DNA from: Bdellovibrionales bacterium
GTDB lineage: Bacteria; Bdellovibrionota; Bdellovibrionia; Bdellovibrionales; JAMPXM01
Assembly (NCBI GenBank): GCA_016713885.1
Contig: JADJOF010000004.1
Coordinates: 434,001-498,000 of the forward strand
DNA length: 64,000 nucleotides
Direction: 5' to 3'
In this document: positions 35,625 to 44,451 of the stretch, in pieces
Layout of the letters: each line of letters begins with the position of its first letter
How positions within the stretch are numbered: the stretch's first letter is position 1
Program-made: the position numbers and the translations under genes
Notes under the pieces: model-generated
The model's database searches: none
What the model saw: only the letters and a program-made list of their open reading frames with translations
What the model was told of the DNA's origin: nothing

Positions 35625-36689
35625 ATGAAACACTCAATTCCTAAGCTCAAATCGATCCTCGCCTGTGGATTCGCAATTTCCACCCTGGCCGACGCAAAAC
35701 CAGGCCATGCGTCACCGGTGTCGGCCCAAACATATGCCGAGATGTACACTCTCGCAAATTTCAATCGCCCGCTCACCAAAACCAATCCTTATCGCTACTA
35801 TGACTTCGACAACGGCCAACTCTCGCTTGGCTTGATCGAATTCGCGATCATCGGCGAAAGTTCAAATGGCGAAAAGGCCGTCATCGACTTCGACTTCGGC
35901 TCCTTCGCCGACGCCAACGCCCCCAGCACGGACCCGACTCATTTCGTCGGACAGGCTGTTCTGTCAGCCCCCATCGGGAGTGGTCTTCGCCTTGATGCTG
36001 GCAAGTTCTACTCGCCAATGGGATTTGAGGTGGTGAAGGCCAAAGACTGTTGGAACTTCTCTCGGTCCGCTCTCTTCTCTTACACTATTCCATTCTGGCA
36101 CATCGGCCTGCGATTGGCGTCTCAGCTCAATGATGCGACGGCGCTCAGTGTCCTCGTCGTCAATGGTTGGAACAACTCAGTCGACAATAATCGCGCTCAG
36201 TCATTGGGTCTCGGCTACTCAACAGTCTTTGCCGAAGACATCTCACTCAATCTCAATTGGCTCGCAGGGCCGGAGCAGGCCGGAGATGAGTCGAACTGGC
36301 GCAATACCTCAGAAGCCAACATTGCATTCAACGCCTTAGGACTCGCCTGGGGAGTCGACAGTGTCTTCGGTGAAGAGCGCGATGCTCGCTGGTACGGCCT
36401 CGCCATTTTTAGCAAAGCACAATTCACCGATCGTTCTTTTGTGGCAGTCAGAGGGGAAACACTCACTGACGAAAAATCGACCGTTCTTTCGCGGCCCACA
36501 GGCATGACGTTTCAAGGACAAACTCTGCAAACTGCGACTTTGACGTTCGGCTACGACTTTTCCCAGGGCGTAAAAACACGAACAGAACTACGCCTGGACT
36601 CATCTTCACAGGACGTTTTCTCGTCAGAAACTGGGAGCCGAAAGACACAGACCACGGCACTCCTTGGTCTTCTCTTCGAAATAAAATAG
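35625..36689 (+). CDS. Outer-membrane beta-barrel protein (putative porin, OmpL/BBP2-like)
   Basis: The 354-residue protein has an N-terminal signal sequence and a mature part made of alternating amphipathic strands, ending in the aromatic/charged LLFEIK pattern of outer-membrane barrels. SAPIGSGLRLDAGKFYSPMGFEVV, followed by NWNFSRS-like and FWHIGLRL segments, resembles the putative beta-barrel porin-2 family. It stands 19 bp before kdpA. A similar barrel gene accompanies kdp operons in various bacteria, suggesting a role in potassium passage through the outer membrane, which is unproven. Confidence 0.7.
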   Translation: MKHSIPKLKSILACGFAISTLADAKPGHASPVSAQTYAEMYTLANFNRPLTKTNPYRYYDFDNGQLSLGLIEFAIIGESSNGEKAVIDFDFGSFADANAPSTDPTHFVGQAVLSAPIGSGLRLDAGKFYSPMGFEVVKAKDCWNFSRSALFSYTIPFWHIGLRLASQLNDATALSVLVVNGWNNSVDNNRAQSLGLGYSTVFAEDISLNLNWLAGPEQAGDESNWRNTSEANIAFNALGLAWGVDSVFGEERDARWYGLAIFSKAQFTDRSFVAVRGETLTDEKSTVLSRPTGMTFQGQTLQTATLTFGYDFSQGVKTRTELRLDSSSQDVFSSETGSRKTQTTALLGLLFEIK

Positions 36690-36708
36690 CCGAGCAAAGG
36701 AATCCGCC

Positions 36709-38418
36709 ATGACACTCAGAGACTTCATACAAGTTCTAACTATGCTGATCGCTCTCACCGCGCTCGCCCCGATTTTAGGGCGATGGATCGCATCCGTCTT
36801 AAGCGGTGAACGACATGTACTTCACTTCTTATCCAGGCCGATGGAAGGGCTTGTCGAGAAAACCCTCGGACGGGAGACCTATCATCGAGACATGGGCGCG
36901 CGCGACTACCTTTCCGCTCTTCTGTGCTTCAATGGCATCGGATTGATTTTCCTCTTTCTCTTACAAATGCTTCAAGACGTTCTGCCGCTGAATCCGCAGC
37001 AGCTGCCGGCACCGAGCTGGCATCTTGCCTTCAATTCAGCGGTCAGCTTTGTCACCAATACAAACTGGCAATCGTATGCAGGCGAAGTCACCTACTCACG
37101 GTTGGTTCAGATGCTCGGCTTTGGCGTGCAAAACTTTGTCAGCGCAGCAACCGGAATCTCGGTCCTCTTGGTGATCACCCGCGCCCTTCAGGCAAAACCG
37201 GGCTCAACTCCTGACGCCTCGAAGCTCGGAAACTTCTGGCGCGATCTCACGCGCAGCACAGTAACGGTTTTACTACCGCTTTCGATCCTATTTTCGATTG
37301 TCCTCGTTTCACAAGGCGTTGTTCAAACCTTCTCGCCCGATCAGAGAATCACGACACTCGAGGGCGCCGAGCAAACAATTCCACTTGGTCCAGCGGCCTC
37401 GCAGATTGCCATCAAACAACTCGGCACCAATGGCGGCGGTTACTTCAATGTCAACTCGGCTCACCCTCTTGAGAACCCGACGCCACTTTCAAACTTTCTC
37501 GAATGCTTGGCTATTCTCCTCATCCCGGCGGCACTTGTATTTACCTTTGGCAACCTTCTTGGTCGACGGCGCGAAGCCTGGACTCTCTATGGCGTTATGA
37601 TGTTTCTTCTCGCAACAGGCCTTGCCATTTCACTCTGGTCCGAATTCGGCGGCAACCCGGCTCTCGGGGCACAGGCCGTCATGGAGGGAAAAGAAACTCG
37701 GTTTGGCGTCGCCAATTCAGTTCTTTGGTCAACAATAACCTCTGCGGCGTCGAATGGCTCGGTCAATGCCATGCACTCGTCGCTAACACCTCTTGCCGGA
37801 ATGGTTGCGACTTTCAATATGATGCTTGGAGAAATCATCTTTGGTGGTGTCGGCTCAGGCCTCTACGGCATACTGCTCTTTGTTCTCCTCACAGTCTTTC
37901 TTGCAGGCCTTATGGTGGGACGCACTCCCGAGTATCTTGGACGAAAAATCGAAGCCTACGAAATCAAAATGGTTCTCATTGGTCTTCTCGCACCAAGCTG
38001 TGCTGTCCTCTTTTTCTCCGCACTCGCCTTAGTCAATGACTTCGGACTTTCGAGTCTTGCCAACAAAGGCCCCCATGGACTCAGTGAAATCCTCTACGCC
38101 TTCACATCGGCTGCAAACAACAATGGCTCTGCGTTTGCCGGCCTCAACGCGAACACACCCTTCTACAATGTTTCACTTGGGCTATCGATGTTGATCGGCA
38201 GATTTGCGGTGATCGTCCCTGTAATTTTCATCGCGGGTTCAATGGCCAGTAAGCGAGTCGCACCGGCCTCAGCTGGAACATTCAAAACGGATAGCCTTCT
38301 GTTTGCGATTCTTTTGATCAGCACAATTCTCATTGTCGGCGGACTCACTTTTCTTCCGGCTCTCACTTTAGGCCCGATCGTTGAGCATCTGCTCATGCTT
38401 TCAGGGCGGACATTTTAA
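36709..38418 (+). CDS. kdpA: Potassium-transporting ATPase potassium-binding subunit
   Basis: This 569-residue membrane protein is the potassium channel-like subunit of KdpFABC. Selectivity-filter regions are visible as SFVTNTNWQSYAGE, LGTNGGGYFNVNSAHP and TSAANNNGSAFAGL. It works with KdpB and KdpC for high-affinity potassium uptake. Length is close to E. coli KdpA (557). No separate kdpF gene fits in the 19-bp gap before it. The gene is followed after 16 bp by kdpB. Confidence 0.97.
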   Translation: MTLRDFIQVLTMLIALTALAPILGRWIASVLSGERHVLHFLSRPMEGLVEKTLGRETYHRDMGARDYLSALLCFNGIGLIFLFLLQMLQDVLPLNPQQLPAPSWHLAFNSAVSFVTNTNWQSYAGEVTYSRLVQMLGFGVQNFVSAATGISVLLVITRALQAKPGSTPDASKLGNFWRDLTRSTVTVLLPLSILFSIVLVSQGVVQTFSPDQRITTLEGAEQTIPLGPAASQIAIKQLGTNGGGYFNVNSAHPLENPTPLSNFLECLAILLIPAALVFTFGNLLGRRREAWTLYGVMMFLLATGLAISLWSEFGGNPALGAQAVMEGKETRFGVANSVLWSTITSAASNGSVNAMHSSLTPLAGMVATFNMMLGEIIFGGVGSGLYGILLFVLLTVFLAGLMVGRTPEYLGRKIEAYEIKMVLIGLLAPSCAVLFFSALALVNDFGLSSLANKGPHGLSEILYAFTSAANNNGSAFAGLNANTPFYNVSLGLSMLIGRFAVIVPVIFIAGSMASKRVAPASAGTFKTDSLLFAILLISTILIVGGLTFLPALTLGPIVEHLLMLSGRTF

Positions 38419-38434
38419 GAAAAGGAATGCGAAT

Positions 38435-40504
38435 ATGAACTCATCTCTCTTCAATGCACAGATTCTCAAACCTGCTATCATCAACTCTTTTCGTAAACTT
38501 GACCCACGCCAACAGTGGGAAAACCCGGTCATGTTCATCACTGAACTGGGAGCCCTCATTACCACGTTGAGTCTCTTCTCATCGCGCGCCACGTGGTTCG
38601 AATGGCAAATTGCCCTATGGCTCTGGTTCACCGTTCTCTTTGCAAACTTCTCTGAAGCCATTGCAGAGGGCCGCGGTAAAGCACAGGCCGAGAGTCTCAA
38701 GAGCTCGCGAACAGACATTCGCGCCAAGCGAACACAGAATGGCGTTACGACTGAAGTCGCCGCTACAGAACTTCGGAAAGGCGATCGTGTTATCTGTGCC
38801 GCCGGCGATGTGATCCCACTCGACGGCGAGGTTGTCGAGGGAATTGCGACGGTCGACGAATCGGCGATCACTGGTGAGTCAGCTCCCGTCGTCAGAGAAA
38901 GCGGAGGCGATCGAAGTGCCGTCACCGGTGGGACACGCGTGATCTCGGATCGCATCGTTGTACAGATCACCGTTGAACCCGGCCAAGGGTTTATCGATCG
39001 CATGATTTCTCTTGTCGAAGGAGCCAGCCGACAAAAGACTCCGAACGAAATTGCACTCGGTCTTGTCCTCACGGGGCTCACCCTGATTTTTATAATTGCT
39101 GTCGGTTCGCTTAAGTTTCTTGCCGACTACTCTGCGGGAGCAGCAGGTCAGGATCTTTCAGGCATCGTCACTATTCCCGTATTGGTTGCACTTCTCGTTT
39201 GCTTGATTCCAACGACGATCGGCGGCCTGCTCTCTGCCATCGGTATCAGCGGCATGGACCGACTCATTCAAAAGAATGTCATCGCGATGAGCGGTCGCGC
39301 CGTCGAGGCCGCCGGCAATATCGATGTGCTCCTACTGGACAAAACTGGCACAATCACTCTTGGGAACCGCATGGCCTCTGCCTTTATAGCGGCGCCGGGA
39401 GCATCTCAAGAAGAGCTCGCACGGATTGCACAACTCGCATCGCTTGCCGACGAAACTCCCGAGGGGCGATCGATCGTCGTACTGGCCAAAGAGAAATTCA
39501 ACCTGCGATCTGAGTCACTTACCCCACATGAGGCGATGTTTGTCCCCTTCACAGCTCAGACACGAATGAGTGGCGCTGATCTGACGAACAGCGATAGAGA
39601 GATCCGGAAAATTCGAAAAGGTGCAGCCGATGCAATCGAGAAATGGATAAAGTCTCTTGGCGGGGTGTTTCCAAACGAAGTGCATGAAGCTGTGAGCGCG
39701 GTGGCGCGATCTGGCGGCACGCCACTCGTCGTCGCCGAGAACGAACGCGTTCTGGGAATTGTGCACTTGAAAGACATCGTCAAGAACGGTATTCGCGAAC
39801 GATTTGCCGAACTTCGCAAGATGGGAATCAAAACGATGATGATCACCGGTGACAACCCACTGACCGCTGCAGCAATCGCAGCTGAAGCCGGTGTCGACGA
39901 TTTTATGGCTGAGACCACACCTGAAGACAAATTGAAACGCATTCGCAGCGAACAAAATGGCGGACATCTTGTCGCGATGACTGGCGATGGAACAAACGAT
40001 GCGCCCGCGCTAGCACAAGCCGATGTCGGTGTTGCAATGAACACCGGAACGCAAGCGGCACGCGAAGCTGGCAATATGATTGACCTCGATTCAAATCCAA
40101 CAAAGCTGATCGAGATCGTTGAAACCGGAAAGCAGCTCTTGATGACCCGCGGGAGCCTCACCACTTTCAGTGTCGCAAACGATGTCGCTAAGTACTTCGC
40201 AATCTTACCCGCTCTCTTCGGAATTCTTTACGCCACCTCTGGAGAAGCGCATGGGCCTCTCGAATACTTGAATGTTATGCGACTCAGCTCTCCGCAATCC
40301 GCCATTCTGTCAGCCGTCATCTTCAATGCATTGATCATAGTCGCGTTGATTCCTCTTGCTCTGAAGGGAGTTCGCTATCGCGCACTGCCAGCGGCCGAGG
40401 TATTGAAAACCAACCTTATGATTTATGGCGTCGGCGGACTCATCGCGCCATTTGTTGGAATCAAACTGATCGACGTCATTCTCTCGATCTGGATCGGAGC
40501 CTGA
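38435..40504 (+). CDS. kdpB: Potassium-transporting P-type ATPase subunit B
   Basis: The start is taken as ATG 38435, with AAGGAA upstream; a frame extension to 38381 overlaps kdpA and is unlikely. The 689-residue protein has the P-type motifs: TGES in the actuator domain, phosphorylated Asp302 in DKTGTITLGN, and TGDGTNDAPALAQADVG in the hinge. It hydrolyses ATP to drive potassium import through KdpA. KdpC follows one base after its stop. Confidence 0.97.
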   Translation: MNSSLFNAQILKPAIINSFRKLDPRQQWENPVMFITELGALITTLSLFSSRATWFEWQIALWLWFTVLFANFSEAIAEGRGKAQAESLKSSRTDIRAKRTQNGVTTEVAATELRKGDRVICAAGDVIPLDGEVVEGIATVDESAITGESAPVVRESGGDRSAVTGGTRVISDRIVVQITVEPGQGFIDRMISLVEGASRQKTPNEIALGLVLTGLTLIFIIAVGSLKFLADYSAGAAGQDLSGIVTIPVLVALLVCLIPTTIGGLLSAIGISGMDRLIQKNVIAMSGRAVEAAGNIDVLLLDKTGTITLGNRMASAFIAAPGASQEELARIAQLASLADETPEGRSIVVLAKEKFNLRSESLTPHEAMFVPFTAQTRMSGADLTNSDREIRKIRKGAADAIEKWIKSLGGVFPNEVHEAVSAVARSGGTPLVVAENERVLGIVHLKDIVKNGIRERFAELRKMGIKTMMITGDNPLTAAAIAAEAGVDDFMAETTPEDKLKRIRSEQNGGHLVAMTGDGTNDAPALAQADVGVAMNTGTQAAREAGNMIDLDSNPTKLIEIVETGKQLLMTRGSLTTFSVANDVAKYFAILPALFGILYATSGEAHGPLEYLNVMRLSSPQSAILSAVIFNALIIVALIPLALKGVRYRALPAAEVLKTNLMIYGVGGLIAPFVGIKLIDVILSIWIGA

Positions 40505-40505
40505 T

Positions 40506-41051
40506 ATGAAACATCTCGCTGCTTCTCTCAAAGTGTTCACAATTCTTAGTCTCATCACCGGCCTTCTCTATCCAGTACTTATAGCCGTCGTGGCCGGACT
40601 CGTCTGGAAACCGCAGAGCGAGGGACAGATCGAACGCTACGGTTCACCGCTCATTGGGCAGGAGTTCAAGTCGCCCGAGCACTTTCACTCGCGCCCGAGC
40701 GCCATCAACTACAACCCGCTCCCTTCAGGCGGAACCAACTTCGGACCGACGTCAGCCACACTGAAAATGCAAATGGCTGACCGAGCGGCGGCTGGCGCCG
40801 CGTTAGACCTCCTCACCGCGTCAGCCAGCGGGCTCGATCCCCATATTTCACCAGATTCCGCGCGGCAGCAGCTCGAACGAGTTGCCGAAGCAAGACAGCT
40901 CAATGAAAATCAACGGGTCGAACTCAGTGCCCTGGTCGAACGGGCGATTGAGCCTCCGACTTTTGATTTGCTAGGCGAACCGCGCGTCAATGTCCTCCTT
41001 CTCAACATTGCAACCGACGCGCACTTCGGAAAGACCGGACATGGACCATAA
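40506..41051 (+). CDS. kdpC: Potassium-transporting ATPase subunit C
   Basis: The 181-residue protein has one N-terminal membrane helix (FTILSLITGLLYPVLIAVVAGLV region). The conserved periplasmic part carries FHSRPSAINYNPLPSGGTN, ASGLDPHISPDSA and VNVLLLN. KdpC stabilises the KdpA-KdpB assembly. The last 11 bp overlap the kdpD start at 41041. Confidence 0.96.
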   Translation: MKHLAASLKVFTILSLITGLLYPVLIAVVAGLVWKPQSEGQIERYGSPLIGQEFKSPEHFHSRPSAINYNPLPSGGTNFGPTSATLKMQMADRAAAGAALDLLTASASGLDPHISPDSARQQLERVAEARQLNENQRVELSALVERAIEPPTFDLLGEPRVNVLLLNIATDAHFGKTGHGP

Positions 41052-43731
41052 GCGCGACGCCGACATGATTCTCGCGGGTATCAAAGGCCTTGAACGTACG
41101 GGCGGACGTCTTCGCGTTTTCATTGGTATGTGCCCCGGAGTTGGAAAAACTTTTGCGATGCTGAGTGCCGCTCGAGAGATCAAAGCCCGCGGCGTCGATG
41201 TCGTGATCGGAATTGTCGAAACACATGGACGGCTAGAAACCGAAGCACTGCTTGAAGGAATTGAAATCCTACCGCTGAAAACGATCGTCTACCGCGACAC
41301 CGAACTGAAAGAGTTCGATATTGATGGTGCGATCAAACGAAAACCAGCCGTGATCTTAGTCGACGAGTTGGCGCATACCAATGTTCCAGGCTCACGCCAC
41401 CCGAAACGCCATCAAGATGTCGAAGAGCTTCTCTCGAATGGCATCGACGTTCTCACCACCGTCAACATTCAGCATATCGAGAGCCGCGCTGACCTGGTTG
41501 AAAAGGTCACCGGCACGGTCATTCGCGAGCGAGTTCCTGACTCGGTTCTCGACAGAGCCGATCCGATCGAGCTCATCGATCTCAGCCCTGAACAACTCCT
41601 TCGACGTCTCGATGAGGGGAAAGTCTATCAAGGCGAACGGGCCACGCGGGCCGCCAATGGCTTCTTCAAAGAGGAGCACCTGATCGCGCTCCGCGAGCTC
41701 TCGCTTCGCTTTGTCGCAGACCTTGTCGACGACCGTCTGATCCGAACGATGTCATCACGTGGAATTCCAGGCCCGTGGAACACCGGCGAAAAACTTCTGG
41801 TCGCCATAAGCCATAGCCCGTATTCGACACGCTTGATTCGAGCCTGTCGTCGTCTTGCGGCAGCACTTGGTGCCCCTTGGATCGCACTCCATGTCAACAC
41901 CGGCGAAACTATTAGCGCTGAAGATGAACGGCAACTGCGCAAAAATCTTGCTCTCGCACACGAGCTCGGTGCCGAACTGCTCTCAACAACTGATTTCGAT
42001 ATAGCCAACGGCATTCAACGCGTCGCTAGCAATCAGAACGTCACACAGATTGTCATGGGCCGTCCAGATCGTCGAATTTTTCGAGACCTTCTCTTGCGTG
42101 GAACCCTTCTCGCTCGTCTCGTGAATGAAAAAAGTGACATCGACGTCCACGTGATTCGGCAAGTGCGACAACCAAAGATCGTGGGATTTGGAGTTTGGCT
42201 TGGCAAAATCCAAGAGGCTCGACGCCGCTTCGGAAGCGGTCCGCTGGCGTACTGGCAAACTCTTTGGCTCATGCTTGGTGTCGGATTTCTTTCCTTCGGG
42301 GCTACCGAACTGATCGGCTATCGGGCGGTTGGCTATATCTTCCTGCTTGCCGTTCTTCTTGTCGCTTCCGTAGCAAGCCTTGGTCCCATTCTTTTTGCGG
42401 CGGCCGTTGGTGCGCTCTCGTGGAACTTCTTTTTTATTCCTCCCCGATTCACCTTTCAGATTCTCAGCTCCGAAGACTGGTTTCTTACTTTAGTGTTTTT
42501 TGTTGTCGCCGTTGTTGGTGGTTCGCTTTCGAATCGCATTCGCCGCCAACGCGAGGATATTTTGGTTCGAGAATCACGAACCGCAGCACTGTATGAGATG
42601 ACAAAGGTTCTCTCGACCGTTCATGCAGAATCTGATATGGCCGCAGGCGCTCTCGATGTCATTTCGCGCACGTTCAGTCTTGATGGGATCATCGTCGGCA
42701 GTGAACCAAATCACGGCACAAAGATTCTCGCCGGAAGACATGGTCTACTCACCGCTAAAACCAAGGCTCTCGCCGACTGGGTTTTCGCGAATAGCAAGGA
42801 GGCCGGATCAGGGACCGATACACTGAGTGCAGCCGGAGCCTATGCCGCACCGATTGTCAGCTCGACTGGGATCCTTGCTGTTCTTGTTGTGCCAAGTAAA
42901 CCAGAAGGGCTCGAAGCAGAAATTCTTCTCGAGGGACTCTTGAAACAGCTCGCACTCGCCATGGATCGCGCACGCCTGAGCGATACCGGCGAGAAAATGC
43001 GACTCATGGAGGCCTCTGAACGCCTCTACCAAACCGTTTTGAACTCAGTCTCTCATGAACTCAAGACCCCGCTTACAACACTGATCGGCGCAGCGGGCGT
43101 TCTCGTCTCAAATCAAACGGTCGATGCGAAGCCGGAGCTACAATCGTTGGTCGACGATATGAACGATGCTGCCAGAAGAATGAAGCGTGTCGTTGAGAAT
43201 CCTCTCGACGTCTCGCGCCTCAGCCACGAGAACGGCTATGCCCAGATCGACCGGCAACTGCTCGACTGGAACGATCACGTCACCCAGTCAGTAGCGCTTA
43301 TGAAACGCGATCTCCGCCACCACCATCTCGAGATTAAGCTGACTGAGGAGCCGGTGCTTGTCCGAATCGATGAGAAACTGATGGAACATGCAATTTCAAA
43401 TCTCATCGCCAACAGCATTAACTACGCCCCTCGAGGCACGACGGTCGTCATCGAAACCGGCATTGAGAAATCCGCTGATCAAACTTCGACTCAGAACTTT
43501 GCAACGCTCTCCATCTCTGATCAAGGCCCCGGGATCACGGCAGAACATCGCGAACGTATCTTTGAAAAGTTCTATCGTGTTCCTGGCTCACCTCCAGGTG
43601 GCACCGGGCTCGGGCTCGCCCTCGTCCGACAAATTCTCGAAGAGCATGGTGGCACAATTGATCTCGATCCCGACTACAGCACTGGAGCTCGTTTCAAAAT
43701 TCGTATTCCGATCAATGGAGCCGAAAAATGA
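41041..43731 (+). CDS. kdpD: Potassium-responsive sensor histidine kinase
   Basis: The ATG at 41041, overlapping kdpC by 11 bp, gives 896 residues, the usual KdpD length. The order is KdpD domain with a P-loop (GMCPGVGKT, about residues 26-34), universal-stress-like domain (about 250-370), four-helix DUF4118 membrane part (about 400-500), GAF-like linker, HisKA with His672 (SVSHELKTPL), and HATPase with N-box SNLIANSINYAP and G-boxes DQGPG and GTGLGLAL. It senses potassium limitation or turgor and phosphorylates KdpE. ATGA overlap with kdpE. Confidence 0.96.
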   Translation: MDHKRDADMILAGIKGLERTGGRLRVFIGMCPGVGKTFAMLSAAREIKARGVDVVIGIVETHGRLETEALLEGIEILPLKTIVYRDTELKEFDIDGAIKRKPAVILVDELAHTNVPGSRHPKRHQDVEELLSNGIDVLTTVNIQHIESRADLVEKVTGTVIRERVPDSVLDRADPIELIDLSPEQLLRRLDEGKVYQGERATRAANGFFKEEHLIALRELSLRFVADLVDDRLIRTMSSRGIPGPWNTGEKLLVAISHSPYSTRLIRACRRLAAALGAPWIALHVNTGETISAEDERQLRKNLALAHELGAELLSTTDFDIANGIQRVASNQNVTQIVMGRPDRRIFRDLLLRGTLLARLVNEKSDIDVHVIRQVRQPKIVGFGVWLGKIQEARRRFGSGPLAYWQTLWLMLGVGFLSFGATELIGYRAVGYIFLLAVLLVASVASLGPILFAAAVGALSWNFFFIPPRFTFQILSSEDWFLTLVFFVVAVVGGSLSNRIRRQREDILVRESRTAALYEMTKVLSTVHAESDMAAGALDVISRTFSLDGIIVGSEPNHGTKILAGRHGLLTAKTKALADWVFANSKEAGSGTDTLSAAGAYAAPIVSSTGILAVLVVPSKPEGLEAEILLEGLLKQLALAMDRARLSDTGEKMRLMEASERLYQTVLNSVSHELKTPLTTLIGAAGVLVSNQTVDAKPELQSLVDDMNDAARRMKRVVENPLDVSRLSHENGYAQIDRQLLDWNDHVTQSVALMKRDLRHHHLEIKLTEEPVLVRIDEKLMEHAISNLIANSINYAPRGTTVVIETGIEKSADQTSTQNFATLSISDQGPGITAEHRERIFEKFYRVPGSPPGGTGLGLALVRQILEEHGGTIDLDPDYSTGARFKIRIPINGAEK

Positions 43732-44447
43732 GTCAGAACAAACGTCGAATCTTAATTATTGATGACGAAGAATCGATCCGACGAGTTCTTCGAGCCTCAC
43801 TCATCGGTCCGACGACCGATCCTCTCTATCAAGTATATGACGCAGAAAACGTCAAAGAAGCTGAGCAACTCCTCATCGAACGCCGCCCCGAGCTTGTCGT
43901 CTTGGATCTCGCTCTTCCTGATGGTCGCGGAATCGACGTCCTCAAGCGACTTCGAGAGTGGTCAACTGTGCCAGTCATTATTCTTTCGGCTCAAGATGGC
44001 GATAGCGAGAAGGTCGAGGCCCTTGATGCCGGAGCAGATGATTACGTCACCAAACCGTTCAGCACGACAGAGCTTCTCGCGAGAGTGCGCGCGGCTCTTC
44101 GCCACGCTTACCCTGATCAAGCAAGTCCCCGACTGATTGCAGGCCCCATTGAATTGGATCTTGCCGCACATACCGCAAAAGTAAAAACAGGCGCGACAGC
44201 CCAAATCCTTCAACTCACTCAGACTGAATACGAAATCTTAAAAATTCTGGTCAAAAATGCAGGCAAGGTCGTCACTCATCGCATTCTCTTAAGAGAAATC
44301 TGGGGACCAAACTCGGTCGAGCACACCCAGTACTTGCGCGTCTACGTCGGCCAACTTCGCAAGAAGCTCGTCGCCCAAGGGTTGCCCGCCGATCTGATTG
44401 CAACAGAAACTGGGATTGGCTATCGGCTGAGCGATGATGAGACTTAG
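43728..44447 (+). CDS. kdpE: KDP operon response regulator
   Basis: This 239-residue OmpR-type regulator has a receiver domain with acidic pair DDEE near residue 12, phosphoacceptor Asp in LVVLDLALPDG, and DDYVTKPF lysine. The C-terminal winged helix shows LTQTEYEILKILVKNAGKVV and HTQYLRVYVGQLRKKL. It activates the kdp genes when phosphorylated by KdpD. The tandem repeat at 35585-35605 is a candidate binding site. It converges on glmS with a 4-bp gap. Confidence 0.96.
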   Translation: MSQNKRRILIIDDEESIRRVLRASLIGPTTDPLYQVYDAENVKEAEQLLIERRPELVVLDLALPDGRGIDVLKRLREWSTVPVIILSAQDGDSEKVEALDAGADDYVTKPFSTTELLARVRAALRHAYPDQASPRLIAGPIELDLAAHTAKVKTGATAQILQLTQTEYEILKILVKNAGKVVTHRILLREIWGPNSVEHTQYLRVYVGQLRKKLVAQGLPADLIATETGIGYRLSDDET

Positions 44448-44451
44448 TTCA

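Noticed and set aside
36690..36708. kdpF gene between the porin and kdpA
   Set aside because: The gap is only 19 bp, too short even for the 29-residue KdpF.
38401..39081. Long minus-strand open frames opposite kdpB
   Set aside because: Antisense shadows of a fully conserved gene, with low-complexity serine/arginine-rich translation.
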